A stretch of 64,000 bases of DNA from Thermothielavioides terrestris NRRL 8126 (lineage: Eukaryota; Ascomycota; Sordariomycetes; Sordariales; Chaetomiaceae): positions 2,294,001 through 2,358,000 of the forward strand of contig NC_016458.1 of the NCBI RefSeq assembly GCF_000226115.1, read 5' to 3'. The notes beneath the pieces were generated by a model. The model was not told the DNA's origin and searched no databases. It was given only the letters and a program-made list of their open reading frames with translations. Numbering within the stretch: position 1 is the first letter of the stretch; each line of letters opens with the position of its first letter. The position numbers were made by a program, and so were the translations under genes. Below are positions 1-12,090 of the stretch, in pieces.

Positions 1-468
1 TCCGTCCGCATCGCCGGCATCGACGCCCCCGAAGGTGCCCACTTCGGCAAGCCGGCGCAGCCGTTCGCGGCCGAGGCGCAGGCGTTCCTGGAGAGCTACG
101 TGCTGCACCGGCGGGTGCGCGCCTACATCTACAGGCGGGACCAGTACGAGCGCGTGGTGGCGACCGTGTACGTGCGCAGGCCGCCCTTCTTCTTCCCGCG
201 CCGGGACGTCGGGCTGGAGATGCTGAGACGCGGGCTGGCGACCACGTACGAGGGCAAGACGGGCGCCGAGTTCGGCGGGCCCAAGATGGAGGCGCTGTAC
301 AAGGCGACCGAGGCGGCGGCGAGGAAGAAAGGCAGGGGTATGTGGTCGGCCGAGAAGCAGCCGCTGTTTTTCTTTGGCATGGGAAAGCGGCACGAGGAGC
401 CTGTCGAAACCCCGATGGCGTTCAAGAGGCGGATGAAGAGTTTGGATGAGGAGAAGGGCAAGGGGTGA
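1..468 (+). CDS. LCL3: LCL3-type endonuclease, C-terminal part (5' end outside window)
   Basis: This is the 3' part of a gene for a probable endonuclease Lcl3, a staphylococcal-nuclease-fold (SNc) protein usually anchored in a membrane and often assigned to mitochondria. The frame is open from base 1 and ends at the TGA at 466-468, giving 155 residues. It opens inside the conserved nuclease strand with [20 protein letters not shown]. That stretch supplies the family's first catalytic Arg and the Asp/Glu region, and [12 protein letters not shown] supplies the later Arg. Next come the Lcl3-typical [24 protein letters not shown] block and a basic tail ending in EEKGKG. The N-terminal membrane segment and the start codon lie to the left of the window. 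The family assignment is strong from motif order; the cellular role comes from family knowledge only. Confidence 0.9.
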   Translation, partial: SVRIAGIDAPEGAHFGKPAQPFAAEAQAFLESYVLHRRVRAYIYRRDQYERVVATVYVRRPPFFFPRRDVGLEMLRRGLATTYEGKTGAEFGGPKMEALYKATEAAARKKGRGMWSAEKQPLFFFGMGKRHEEPVETPMAFKRRMKSLDEEKGKG

Positions 469-3018
469 TTGGCATGGCAGGGCATGACGTGGTGTAGCAC
501 GAATGAATGGACATGATACCCAGGAGATCAAGGATGGAGTTGTTGAGAGATCTACGGTTCGATCCTTAGTTGGATCTCAGGAACGGACATGCACGCCCGC
601 GGCATGGTTTTGCCAGCCACATGGCAGTTTGGCGCATGGAAAACCAGCCAGAGATGTTTTTCCACAAGACAGCGGGAAACATTCAGCACCCGGTCGCGCA
701 GCTCGATCAGTTGATGCAAGCTCACCTACGTGCATCCACCTATAACTACAGCCCTTGCATATAGGATGGAAGTCGACCGTTCCGAACCATTTACCTGGGT
801 GTCCGGTCGCCATGTTTCGCATGACGCGGGAGGGCAAGGTTACCACGCCGGTATCCGGGCTGCAGTTCACGGGATTGGCGTGTGATCTGCCGGTAACTCA
901 GGCGTGGCCGGAGTGATCATATCACGACGCACGCCTTGTTATGGACCAGGAGGTGCCTTGGTAATCGGCGCCGGCGTCTTCAAAATCGAGCTGCCCTCAA
1001 AACTGCCACGCCATGAAGCCCTTCCATTGACCTCGTCCGACCAAGTCACGGTGGACCCCGGTCCTTCTTGCGGGCCGGGGGTGGGGGTTGAACAAGGCGC
1101 AGGGCATTCAAGGCGGACTTCTCTTCAGATGACAGCCGGGCCATTGCCGTGGATTGTATATATCCGTTTCGCAGAATCGAGACGTCAGTGTTGAGCATGT
1201 TTTCCACGTATGTACACGTGTGGACAGCCGCCAGTGCAGGATGCGGTGGAGAGAACTTGACTGGGCGGGCGTTTGGCTCTTATGCAAGGGGCTGGACCTC
1301 CCCTGTCGCCATGCGCAACATGTCGCCCCATCGACACCCAATCGCCATGAGCAACCCCTGAATCTAACAGCGGTGGACCAGAGTAGCAGCGGTCTTCCCT
1401 CTCGTGCGTTTTGTTTCCATCGCTTCTCTCTGTTCTTTCTCTGAGCTGTCGTGAGAGAGGAGCTGGGAACGGTGAGGGACAACATATTCTTTTCTAATAA
1501 CTTCTGCCAACTTAGTGCCGCTCTTTTTCTGCTGGAGTACAAAGTAACGAAATCTGGGACCCGGAAACTCAAGAAGCTCCCGTCCCCTGACGCTCACTCG
1601 TTTTTTCTGCAGGTGCGTTTCTCAAGCCGCCCATTCTGCTCCAATCGACGGCGAAACGGCGCGGGCCCCTGATCCCCATCTCCCAGACCATCACAGCAGG
1701 ATCTCTAACAGGAACCTCCAGACCAGGAATCGCGCGACACATCGGCCTGCGCAGTAACCGCCCGCGCGACCTGTCGTTGCCCGTTTGGTCCCCCACACTC
1801 ATTTTCGAGATACCATTACACCGTTCATTCGTTCCGACGCAACCATTTCCGGTACACACAGCGCACCGGGCCAGGCTGTACGACGCAGCCCGTCGCATGC
1901 ACGAGATTCGCACGAGTGGCTGGAGACCTGACTTCTGCTGGGCACAGGAACAGGATCCCGCCCGAAGGCCCCTTCCCAGCCTCCCGATCCGAGATCTCAG
2001 GCGCCCGAGCCGGTAAACAGCCCAGGAAACATTCGCTGGGAACACGAGGTTCGTCCCACATTCTCCACCACAAGCTGGTCGTTTGCCTCGGACGGGGAAG
2101 CGTCATTACTCCGGGGATACGTACCCCTCCAGCAATGCCGAAATATTGAGCCGTCCGGTATTTCGTGCAGGTGGCATCGAGCCACGCCACTTCATACGAG
2201 AACCTGCCGCATCGCGATCTGTGGCTGACATCGAAGGGGGCAGGGCACTGACGTCGCAAGTGTTGCAAAGTGGTTGCAAGTGTGGCTGCAACTGGTGAGG
2301 TGCGAACCGTTTTGCTCTTTCCACAATCCCGTCCCATCTTTCTCAAACTTCTTCTAGCCCGTTGTGGTCTAGACCCGCCGCGCCGACCAGTGAGCGCCAG
2401 CGCCGCAGGTTCGCAGGGTCGTGTCTGCTCCGCCCAAATCTCCGTTGCCGTTCGTTAGCAGGGCTGCTGCCGGCTGGCGGGCAGCCACATTGGCCGAGAA
2501 ACCACTGCAGCTGACGGAACCGCAACGCCCAGCTCACGATGCTTGATTCGTGATTCGAGGCCCAAACCACCACCAAGCAAATCCGCACGGCTCGCGACAC
2601 TCGTTTTGCTTTTTTTTTCTTTTCCCGCCCGAACCTCCACCTGAATCGAAGCACTTTCGCGATATTGCGATACCGCAATCGCTCGAGTCATTCCCGTCAT
2701 CTCGCGTCTCGAACCACGCCACGCTCGTTTAACGTCATCCCGTTCAAACCCCCGTTTCTCCCGCGACGAGCTTCCACGCGTGTCTCGGCCGACAATTCCT
2801 GTGCGACGAGCCCATTTCATTTCCAGCGACGCAGTAGTTACACGGCATTTCCCTGCCACGCCCGTCATAACAACCTGGAAGTAATCGACAGGTGCGCGGC
2901 CTGTTATGGCCTCCCACTGATGACAGACCGCTTGGGCCAGACCGCGACTCCTTGGGCAACTTGACTGGTCGTCGGTCACCAAGCTTGATCTCTGCTCCCG
3001 GATCTCGACCGAGGCACG
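469..3018. other. Intergenic region between LCL3 and RAX2
   Basis: About 2.5 kb without a supportable gene. Open frames here are short, overlap on both strands and show no recognisable domain. The part next to RAX2 (roughly 2340-3018) is pyrimidine-rich and is probably promoter and 5' UTR. I see no tRNA or rRNA gene. Confidence 0.6.
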
Positions 3019-6000
3019 ATGCGATTACCCTTCAGGCGGCGCCGTGCCGCTCACAGCGACCCCTTATCCCTAACCTCCCTCGCCGTCTCGCTATTCTCGC
3101 TTGCAGCATCACCAGCAGCCGCCATCTCGTTCACCCCTGTGCCCTCGGCGAACCTCGATCTCTCGCAGCTCGGCCGCGTGGTCCTCGCTGGCGACTTCTC
3201 GGGAATATCCCTTTACCAGTTCGCGGAGCAGAATGAGCAGCAATTCCAAAGCAATGGCAGCCAACAGCTCCTGGCCCAGATGCCAAATGGCCTGTTCGCC
3301 CCGATTGCAAAGACTGATGCCAGCATCCGCACAATGTGCACCTTCAACACCGACCACGGGACGGTAGTTGTTCTGGGCGGTAACTTCACGAGCATCCGTG
3401 CTCCCGGTGCTGACGCGAAGGCCATGCAATCTACCGCCGTCGCCCTGTTTGACCCAACCACTGCCGCCATCACCCCGCTGCCCGGCTTATCAGGGCAGGT
3501 CAATGCCCTCCTCTGCGACCAAGACAGCAACACGGTCTACGTCGGAGGGAGCTTTGTTGGGGCGAATTCGACCAATGCGCTGGCCTGGACGGGTGGACAG
3601 AACTGGGTCAACCTACCGTTTGCGGGATTCAACGGACCCGTCACCTCCATCGCCAAAGCCTCCAACGGGAACATCGTCTTCGGCGGCAGCTTCACGGGGT
3701 TGGGGAATGCCAGTGCTCCGAGCACGCCCGACGGTCAGGTCATCAACCTCTCGACAGCCACCATTACCAGCGGATCTTCGAGCACAAGCGCCGGCTTCAG
3801 TGATCCGAGGAACATCATCTGCAAGACGAGCGGCGCTGACGGGCCGGGCAATACCTGGCTGCTGCAGGACAACGCCCCGGGCTTCTGGCAGGCGACGTTT
3901 AACCACGGCTTCAGGCCGACGAAGTTGCGCCTGTACAACACGCACCAGGACGGGAGAGGCACGAAGACGTGGCGCTTCACAGCCTTGCCGATCAACGGCA
4001 TCATGAACTTCACCTACATCGACCCTGCGACCAACCAGAACGCCAGCTGCACGAACGAATGCCCCCTAAGCAGCGACAAGACCGTCACGTTCCAGGACTT
4101 CCACTTCGTCAACGTCATCGGCATGAACGAGTTCCGCATTGACATATCGGCGTTTTATGGCAGCGGCGGCGGTCTGAACGGGATTGAGTTGTTCGAAGAT
4201 GACATCTTCTCCTATGCCGTGAATGACTTCAACGAGCCGACGTGCGCCGGCATCCAGTTCCCATCCACGGCGACCGCGACTGGCCCCTGGACTGTCACGC
4301 CATCCTACTCGAGCACCGCCGAGTATCTGACCGCCCAGCTGGCTGCGCCGATCTCGAACACATCGGCATCGGTTGTCTTTGAGCCTGACATCAGAGAGTC
4401 GGGACACTACTCGGTCAACCTGTACACCCCTGGCTGTCTCCAGGACAACACTTGCTCCACGCGAGGTCAGATCAAGCTGACAGGGCAGATGACGGCCGAC
4501 CCAACCAAGAGCTCACCGATCGACGTGAGCCTGTACCAGACCAACAACTTTGACAAGTATGACCAGATCTACTTCGGCCTGATCGACGCGAGCTCGAGCA
4601 GCTTCCGTCCCCGGGTGACCATGACTCCGTTGGCGGGTCAGTCCCTGACAGAGATGACCTTCGTTGCTCAGCGCGTCGGCTTCACCTTAATTAACAGCAC
4701 CGGTGGCTTGAACGGGCTCTACGAATACGCCCCTGGGGCCGCCGTTAACACCAGCGACTTCACCAAGTCCGCTTTCGACCGCCTGGGAGCCAGCTTCTCG
4801 ACCGGTTCTGCCGTCAACGCGCTGGCAACGTCGGGAGATGTGATGTATATTGCAGGAAACTTCACGTCTCGCAGTGCGCGCAACATCGTCGCCCTGAAGG
4901 GCAACGACTCGGACGCTCAGTCTCTCGACGGGGGCCTCAATGGTCAGGTCCTCTCCCTGTTCTCCAACGGCACCAATCTGTACGTGGGAGGCGATTTCAA
5001 CAACACTCTGGACAAGTCGACCGATGGGTTGAACCACGTTGCCGTTTACGACACGTCGAAGAACAGCTGGAGTCCGCTCGGCGCCGGGGTCAACGGCAGG
5101 GTGCTCCGGGTGGTGGGCATGACGATGAACGTGACAGGCTCCAACCCCGAGGTTGTGGTCAGCGTGAACGGCGATTTCGATCAGCTGCTGGCTTTTGGTA
5201 GCAACTCGGCAGTCGACGTAGACGGATTTGGCATCTGGGTGCCCTCCCAGGGGAATTGGCTGCAGAATCTGAACCTGGCGGTCGAATCGGTGGACGGCAT
5301 CCTCTCCGCGTCCATCCTCAACTTCACTGGTGGGCCGTCGCTCTATGCTGGCTCTCTCTCCTCCTCCACTCTGAGCGCTAGCGGTGCCGCAATTCTGGGC
5401 AGCGGAAGCCTGGGCCGCCTTCCTGTGGATATTCAGCCCCCGACCAATTCCTCGACCTCGACCGGGCTGACGAAGCGTGACGAGACGTTGGCCGAGGGCA
5501 ACCTCCAGGGGGTTGTCAGTGTCGTCTTCGACGTCAACAATGGCAGGAACCTCACTATTCTTGGCGGCCATTTCACTGCAAAAGCCACCGACGGCTCCAC
5601 GATCCACAACATCCTCCTCCTTGACGGCGCAGACCACGATCGGGTTACCGGCCTCGGCGACCAGATCTCGGCTAATTCAACCTTTGCGGCCCTGGCCGTG
5701 GAAGGAGACATCCTCTTTGCCGGAGGCAAAATAGCAGGGACCGTGAATGGCGGCAATGTGAACGGCCTGGTCACTTACAACCTCGCCAGCAGGACCTTCA
5801 ACACGCAGCCGCCCGTGCTCTCGGGTGGTAACGGCACGGTCTCGTCCATCGCCGTACGCACGAGTACCAAGGATGTCTATGTGGGCGGGTCGTTTACCTC
5901 GGCCGGGTCTCTCGGCTGCCCTGGTGTGTGCTTCTTCAGTACCACGGCCTCGCAATGGAACCAGCCGGGCCGGAACCTGGAGGGCAACGTCAGCGCTCTG

Positions 6001-6789
6001 ATGTGGGCTACCGACAGCATTTTGCTGGCTGGCGGCGATCTCCGAGTCAACAGCTCAGTCCCGTCCTTCCTCGCGAGGTACGACGCCAGCACCCAGACCT
6101 GGGACAAGTATCCCGGCGCAGACCAACTCCCCGGTCCCGCCACCGTCCTCACCGCCGGCACGAGCGACGGCGCCCAGATCTGGGCGGCGGGAACCTCGTC
6201 CAAGGACGGGTCCACCTACCTCATGAAGTACGACGGCGCCGCCTGGCAGCAGGCCGGCCAGTCCGTCCTCCAGCCGGGCACCGACATCCGCGGCCTCCAA
6301 GTCTTCTCCCTCACGGCCTCCCACAACAGCTCCGCTCTCGTCAACGAAGACGAGGCCCTTCTCCTCACGGGTTCCATCGTCCTCCCCAGCTTCGGCCCCG
6401 CCGCAGCAGTTCTTTTCGACGGTAACTCATTCACCCCCTTCGCCCTCGCCACCACCACCACCACCACCACCAACGGCGGCAGCAGCAGCAGCAGCAGCAA
6501 CCCCGGCAGCATCGCGAGCGTCTTCGCGGAGCGCAGTAACTACTTCGCCAAGGGCGGCGGCAACATGCCGCTCGTCTTCGTCGTGCTCATCGGCCTCGCC
6601 ATCGCGCTCGGCCTCATGCTGCTGCTCGTCCTGGCCGGCCTGCTCCTCGACCGCCTGCGCAAGCGCCGCGAGGGGTACGTGCCCGCGCCGACGTCCATGT
6701 TCGACCGCGGCAGCGGCCTGCAGCGCGTGCCCCCGCGCGAGCTGCTCGGCGAGATGAACCGCCAGCGCGGCGGCGCGCCGCGCGTCTGA
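3019..6789 (+). CDS. RAX2: RAX2-like cortical polarity marker protein
   Basis: A single uninterrupted frame of 1256 residues encodes a Rax2-family protein, a large cell-surface type I membrane glycoprotein. In budding yeast Rax2 marks bud sites with Rax1; in filamentous fungi the family is linked to cell polarity and morphogenesis. A basic N terminus followed by a hydrophobic signal sequence spans about residues 1-35. A long ectodomain follows, built of recurring units with cores such as VYVGGSF, LYVGGDF and DVYVGGSFTSAG, consistent with a beta-propeller-like fold, and it has many N-x-S/T sites. A Thr/Ser/Gly-rich linker (about 1145-1165) precedes one membrane segment at about 1183-1208 (MPLVFVVLIGLAIALGLMLL). 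A short basic cytosolic tail ends in GGAPRV. The length agrees with yeast Rax2 (about 1220 residues). The ATG at 3019 is the first in frame and directly precedes the signal peptide. Confidence 0.93.
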   Translation: MRLPFRRRRAAHSDPLSLTSLAVSLFSLAASPAAAISFTPVPSANLDLSQLGRVVLAGDFSGISLYQFAEQNEQQFQSNGSQQLLAQMPNGLFAPIAKTDASIRTMCTFNTDHGTVVVLGGNFTSIRAPGADAKAMQSTAVALFDPTTAAITPLPGLSGQVNALLCDQDSNTVYVGGSFVGANSTNALAWTGGQNWVNLPFAGFNGPVTSIAKASNGNIVFGGSFTGLGNASAPSTPDGQVINLSTATITSGSSSTSAGFSDPRNIICKTSGADGPGNTWLLQDNAPGFWQATFNHGFRPTKLRLYNTHQDGRGTKTWRFTALPINGIMNFTYIDPATNQNASCTNECPLSSDKTVTFQDFHFVNVIGMNEFRIDISAFYGSGGGLNGIELFEDDIFSYAVNDFNEPTCAGIQFPSTATATGPWTVTPSYSSTAEYLTAQLAAPISNTSASVVFEPDIRESGHYSVNLYTPGCLQDNTCSTRGQIKLTGQMTADPTKSSPIDVSLYQTNNFDKYDQIYFGLIDASSSSFRPRVTMTPLAGQSLTEMTFVAQRVGFTLINSTGGLNGLYEYAPGAAVNTSDFTKSAFDRLGASFSTGSAVNALATSGDVMYIAGNFTSRSARNIVALKGNDSDAQSLDGGLNGQVLSLFSNGTNLYVGGDFNNTLDKSTDGLNHVAVYDTSKNSWSPLGAGVNGRVLRVVGMTMNVTGSNPEVVVSVNGDFDQLLAFGSNSAVDVDGFGIWVPSQGNWLQNLNLAVESVDGILSASILNFTGGPSLYAGSLSSSTLSASGAAILGSGSLGRLPVDIQPPTNSSTSTGLTKRDETLAEGNLQGVVSVVFDVNNGRNLTILGGHFTAKATDGSTIHNILLLDGADHDRVTGLGDQISANSTFAALAVEGDILFAGGKIAGTVNGGNVNGLVTYNLASRTFNTQPPVLSGGNGTVSSIAVRTSTKDVYVGGSFTSAGSLGCPGVCFFSTTASQWNQPGRNLEGNVSALMWATDSILLAGGDLRVNSSVPSFLARYDASTQTWDKYPGADQLPGPATVLTAGTSDGAQIWAAGTSSKDGSTYLMKYDGAAWQQAGQSVLQPGTDIRGLQVFSLTASHNSSALVNEDEALLLTGSIVLPSFGPAAAVLFDGNSFTPFALATTTTTTTNGGSSSSSSNPGSIASVFAERSNYFAKGGGNMPLVFVVLIGLAIALGLMLLLVLAGLLLDRLRKRREGYVPAPTSMFDRGSGLQRVPPRELLGEMNRQRGGAPRV
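6449..6500 (+). repeat. Coding trinucleotide repeats in RAX2 (ACC and AGC runs)
   Basis: Adjacent runs of ACC and AGC triplets encode a Thr tract and a Ser tract just outside the RAX2 membrane segment. Length changes in multiples of three would keep the frame and alter only the linker. Confidence 0.85.
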
Positions 6790-7348
6790 TTTGCGTCTGG
6801 CCGTCCGTCCCGGCCGTCGGGAAAGGTGGTTTTTTGCTGCTGGCTGGGCGGCTGGGTGGCTTGGTGTAATGGTAATATGGGGGGTTGGCCCAACATACGG
6901 GTGCCGGGGGGGAAGTGAAGGAGTGGGAGTTAGAGGCTTCTGCGCCGCGCCCCCCCCGAGCGCGAACGCGCGAGCATCATCCATCATTTGCATCGGGAGT
7001 GGACTGGACTGGACTGGGGGGCTGGCGTTTCAAATGCTTTGTTCACTTCGCCTGGGCGGGCATGGTAAAGGGACTACACGGATGGAGTCTGGGGTTTGGG
7101 CTTGCTTCAAGGTGCTCCAATTGGAGTCGGCTCGGTGCAAGGTGCTTCAAGGTGCTTCAAGGTTTCCTTGCCGGCTGCAATTTACAAAAAAGGTTTATTT
7201 CGGCTGGTTATATTTTCGTGGTATTGATTTTTTTTTCTTTTTTTTTTTTTCTTTCACCCCCTTCTGTTTCCGTCTCCCTGGTTGCGGACGTTGTCCTTGT
7301 TGTCCAAGCTGCATGCCTGCGTTGACTGGGTGGTTTTGGTGGTTGTTG

Positions 7349-7375
7349 GTGTGTGTGTGTGTGTGTGTGTGTGTG
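7349..7375. repeat. (GT)13 microsatellite
   Basis: Thirteen uninterrupted GT units lie about 560 bp downstream of the RAX2 stop codon, after a T-rich tract at about 7228-7253. Confidence 0.95.
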
Positions 7376-7863
7376 GAGTATACATATGTGCTGTACATAC
7401 CCTACTGCGGTACATACATACTTGTCGGCTCCAGCGAAGGGTGGTGTGGGAGGGTTTCACACAGCGAACGGGAGAGCTAGCGAACGGGAGGGAGCTGGAG
7501 GCGAAGGGGCAGGGAACAGGGGAAGCGGGATGGAGAAGGGAGGAGGAACACGGGGGTGGAGGCGGGTATTTCACATCCCCCCCTTACCGGCCACGGTTGT
7601 CTTCGCATCCCTCTCAGTGTCGTCGATGGGAAATGGCGGCAGCGAGCGGTTCGACTTGGTCTCCTTCCGGCCTGCCCTGCTGGGGTGTGTGTGGGCAATA
7701 CCTTGCTTGGCTGAGCGATGGGGATGCATCTGCCCTGTGAAGGGAGTGGTTGGTTGGTTGGATGGATGGATCGCTCTCCTCTCCTCCTCCTCCGGCTTGG
7801 AGCGGCGGCAGGCCTGCGAATGTCTACCTACCTTTCTCTGGGGTGGTTTCTTCACCCTTCGTC

Positions 7864-7880
7864 CTCTCTCTCTCTCTCTC
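7864..7880. repeat. (CT)n microsatellite
   Basis: An uninterrupted run of eight CT units in the gene-poor region downstream of RAX2. Confidence 0.9.
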
Positions 7881-8336
7881 GACGAGGACGACATCTCGGT
7901 GACGGGGGGGTGGGGTTGAGCGGTCTATCCCTTTTCTCAGCCGTTGCTGTTGCTGTCGTGGTAGTGGTCGGGTGCTGCTCTGCGCAGCCTAGCCTGGCTT
8001 GTTTAATGTTTAAGATAGTTTACATTTTTACCTTGCTCCTCCTCCGTTCCGCATACCCCTCTCTCCCCTCTGTCTGGACTCACGGTTAACTTGTGTGCGG
8101 TGTGCATCATGCTTGCTGCCCGGGTTCAGCTCTATTGATAGTCCTTTTGTGTTGCTTTCCCCCAGGCGTGTTTTGTCTGCGCGAGCGTGTCGTTGGCCCT
8201 CGCTGTTGCTGTGTCCCTACTTCCCTGCTGTTGCCGGACGAGGTCAGGAATGGGGGCTGGGCAGGCAGGTGATGATGGCACAGGGGCCAGCGAGGCCTCG
8301 CTTAAAAAGATTCGGGTGAGTGTCTTGATAGGGCCC

Positions 8337-8352
8337 GGATGGATGGATGGAT
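8337..8352. repeat. (GGAT)4 microsatellite
   Basis: Four perfect GGAT units. A related GGTT/GGAT tract lies at about 7750-7772. Confidence 0.85.
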
Positions 8353-8657
8353 AGTCCTGACTGAGGACCGGTGTGTTCTAGCGGGTGTGTCTAAGGTACG
8401 ATGGTAGCCCCTTATCCCCGCGCTTCATATTCTCTTCCGGTGACGAAAGGTCGGTGAGTAAGGACGTTGTAGTAGAGGACACCTTGCCTGCTCGCCATAG
8501 CTGGGAGTTGAGTATGGGTGTGTTGGGTCTGGTCTGTCACGGTGGCTCTTACGTGGCCAGCTGTTGGTGTCCTGCCTAGTTGTGTATAAATGGGTGCCTC
8601 TGGGGTAGATACAGACCTTGCCACCTGCTGTAGCCTATGGTACGTTGTTTCTGTTTA

Positions 8658-8689
8658 GCTGGAGCTCGACATGGCTGGAGCTCGACATG
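8658..8689. repeat. Perfect tandem duplication of a 16-bp unit
   Basis: The unit GCTGGAGCTCGACATG occurs twice head to tail with no mismatch and no spacer, which suggests a recent slippage or duplication event. Confidence 0.9.
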
Positions 8690-11106
8690 CTGTTGTGTCT
8701 ATCATTGTTTTATACAGAGGCCTCGGAAGTCGCTGTTTGAGGGGGCGGGTTTCCGCGGCGAGGCCGCGCTTCCTTGTTTACCTTGAACCAGCTTCAGCAT
8801 CTCGCAAACTCCTGAACAAACATGATCTGTTTCCCAGCATTCAGTATTCACTAGCAGTTGGCGACTGTTGATGATGTTCAGGGCAACAGTGAATGGGAAA
8901 TATCTTCCCAACGGCTCTCTCAGGCCAGCAAAGCAAAAGAATAAAGTGGGAAGCCTTCTCACTCGTCCACTTCACTTCTTAAGGCAATCCCGTCTCCTTT
9001 CTTTGCCTCCATGCCCTCTACAACCCGTCGGCCAAGTGAAGGATGTCAGAAGTTGGACACTGGCGCGGTGCTGTCACGAGAACAGAAGGCTTCCTCAATG
9101 TGCTGGTCCGTTAATCTCAGGGGCTTACCCACCAAGCCTCCGGAGTAGATCTCAAAATTCCCTATCACATTAGACGGGCTGCCATGGAGCAGAGGATGTT
9201 ATGTAAGTTATTGTGGCCATGAAGCTAGCCACTGCCGGGTCAGAGGTGCTTCCCTCCTCATGTGGCCGTCTGCCTGCGTTGGACTCACTTGGCGGTCTCT
9301 GCAAGACGATACCTCGAGGCAGCACCATTGTTGCGCCGTCCCACATGGTCAGGTGAACTCGCTCCTCTGCATCCCATTTCATTCCCACCCCGAGGCACGC
9401 CCACAGCCGGGCCAGGGAGCCGTCCACCGCGGGCAAGAGGATGGCGGTGGTGGCCTAGACGGCATCAACAGAACGTGATGACTTACACCCACAGCACAAG
9501 TGCTGTGTAAGACAGGCAATCAAGCAAAGACAAACAAACCTGCATATCAGACCTGCATGCGCCACTGTTGACGACCGAGCAATTCGGATTACAGCCGAGC
9601 CATCAACCCGCGTGCTAGGCGCCTGTCGTCGAATTCCAATTACAAGCTTCCCCTTTCCTTTTCACACTCTATGGCAAGCAGTGGCCCAACCACGGCTCCC
9701 CACCGCCCTCCACCATCCTCCCCCACCCGATGTTTACCTTTGTCACCATCGTCATCCAACATCCGACACCGGGCCAATGACCCGCGAGAATGAACTCCCG
9801 CGAACTGGGTTACCCGATGGTTGAGTGAGACAATCATTTACCCTGCCTTTCCTCGTTCCGAAGGTCGTCGATCTAGCTACGCCGGGCAAGAGAGAGGAAT
9901 GGCGGTCGGATGCCACAACAACGACATCAGCCACTTACACGACAGCCTACACTACGCATCTTCCTCTCTTGCCTCCCGTGGCAGCACTCAGCATGCCGTC
10001 AACAAGGCGCCTGCGCACGAATCAGTCAGCGTGGGTAATACCCCAGGTCCTTTCACTCCCGCCCCCTTCCTCCATCCTCTGCCCTGGCGGAAGGAGGCCT
10101 GGGTCTGGCTCTCGAACGTTTTCGCTTGATCCTGACTCTGATCTAACCGGACTTGACCACAGCATCACAGTGCGCTGCACAGCATGACATGGCATAACGC
10201 TTTCATGTAGCTACACAGTAGCTCAGCCATGCTACTCACCAACAATCTGGGGGATCGAGGCAGAGGAATCTTGCCTCGCATTGCTTGTCTGCAATGCTTG
10301 CTGCTGCTGTCTCACACGAAAAAAACCCATCCTCCCCAATTCCATTCCCCATATTCCGTCTCAACTCCGAGCCAAAACTCCGTCCCGCGCTCACCTACCA
10401 ACCTACCAACACAGTACGCCCAAGCAAACTCAAGGAAAAACAAGCGCCACAGCAGGCGGCAGAGATCCCGGTCTCCTCTCACACTCTCGGAAGCTTCTAC
10501 CAACCCCGTTCTTCACCACCCACACGCTGGCCCAGCCACAAACCACAGCCAAAGACCCGCCGGCCGAGAGGGAAAAGAAAAGGACGAGACGAGACGAGCA
10601 CTGGGCGAGGCAACGACTGGATCGCGTAGACAACGCCGTCGGCCGGGCCCTCGCTGAGATTTGACGTGCCGCTTGCTTGGGGGCCCCGTCCCCGTCCCTG
10701 CTCCCCGATGGAATGTCTAACTAAGTAGTTATCGTGTCGTGTATCAAGTCACCAGAGACCCGCCATTCATTCCAGTTGGCTACGTTCTTCCCTCGGGCAC
10801 GGCAGGCACACCGGGTTGGCTGGAGGGGGCGGGGCGACTACTCTACCCGGCCGTGTGCTATACGGAGAGGGGGGCAAGACGGAGGCGGGCGAGGTTAAGA
10901 CGGCGTTTCTCAGAATGGCTGTGAGGCAGCTAACAATAATGATAATAATGGTACATTCGGGATGGCTCTCCGGAGTTGGCGCCCGCATGGGCACGGGGAA
11001 AGTATGTACTGTACGCGAAAGAACAGAGCGGAGGGGGAGGCGGAGAGCAAGATCATGCCCTTTCCCCTCCCCCACAACACACACGCAAACAACACATGCC
11101 CGCCGG

Positions 11107-11128
11107 CCTGCCTGCCTGCCTGCCTGCC
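11107..11128. repeat. (CCTG)5 microsatellite
   Basis: Five CCTG units in a row. A similar CCTG tract occurs near 52320-52337. Confidence 0.85.
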
Positions 11129-11307
11129 GCCCTGGCGCTTCGCAGCGGTGGTTAACCACCGGCGTGACCAGCCGGCCGGGTCCGGCGCCGGGGACTGTGC
11201 GGAGATACAGATTGGTGGATAGGTACTGTGTAGGTACGCTCCAGCGGAACGGGATGGTTGGGCGACACGGCTTCCTACGACGCAGTACTGAGCCTACGCT
11301 AAGTCTT

Positions 11308-11373
11308 GGCTGCTGGCTGCTGGACGCTGGCTGTTGGCTGATGGCTGATGGCTGCTGGACGCTGGGATGCTGG
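11308..11373. repeat. Degenerate GCTG/CTGG minisatellite-like tract
   Basis: About 65 bp of imperfect GCTGCTGG, GCTGATG and GCTGGACGCTGG units arranged in tandem. Confidence 0.75.
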
Positions 11374-12047
11374 GTGGTGGGCAAATATCCCGCAGTGTGG
11401 GCGCCCAGCAGCCAGATGTGCGATGTCCTCTGCGGTGATGATGTGTGATGCACGATGGCCCATCGGCGGCGGCAGCGGCGGCCTCACGGTGGTTGCTGGC
11501 GGCCTGTTTACACAGTCACTAGCTAGCGAGCTGTCTGTCAGCCTGTCTGTTTGTTTGGCTGGCCGTCTGGCAGCCTGTCCTTCGCGCGCTGGGCAGGAGA
11601 TTGGACAAGACCCGAGAGGAGAGAACAGAGAGGAAAGGCAAGGGGAGGGAAAGGGACAACAGTGGCCCAGCTTGTGGATGGATGGATGAATGGGATGAGC
11701 TGGACGGGTGTGCCGACGTGAACTGAACTGCAGCGTGCTGCGCGTCGCCCAGCGGCCGTCACACGCCGGTCGAGACTAACTGGCTACTTGCTTGTCTGTG
11801 TCTCTCCTTTGCAGCGTGCAGAAGTGATGGCGGGATTCACTGGTCCTCGCCCGCGCCCGGATTACACGACTGTGGAGGCCAGCCTGGGGCTGGCAGCGAT
11901 CCACGAAGCATGCCGGGCTTGCATACATCACGACTTAGTGCATAGCTTACTCCGTACCTTAGGGGCAGTTGCCAAGCGGGCCACTTCGCGGTGGACCTGC
12001 TGCTGCTGCTGCAAGATGGCGTCGACGATGGGCGATCAAGGGGACGG

Positions 12048-12090
12048 AGCTGCTGCTGTTGCTGCTGCTGGTGCTGCTGCTGCTGCTGGT
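12048..12090. repeat. Interrupted CTG-triplet repeat
   Basis: Runs of CTG interrupted by GTT and GGT triplets. A shorter uninterrupted CTG run lies nearby at 11998-12012. No coding frame with other support covers them. Confidence 0.8.

Noticed and set aside
10767..11453. A 228-codon minus-strand frame
   Set aside because: It reads through GCTG, CCTG and ATT repeats, has an equally long overlapping frame on the other strand, and shows no conserved motif.
7349..12090. CRISPR-like or satellite array
   Set aside because: The repeats are simple microsatellites with no regular spacer structure.
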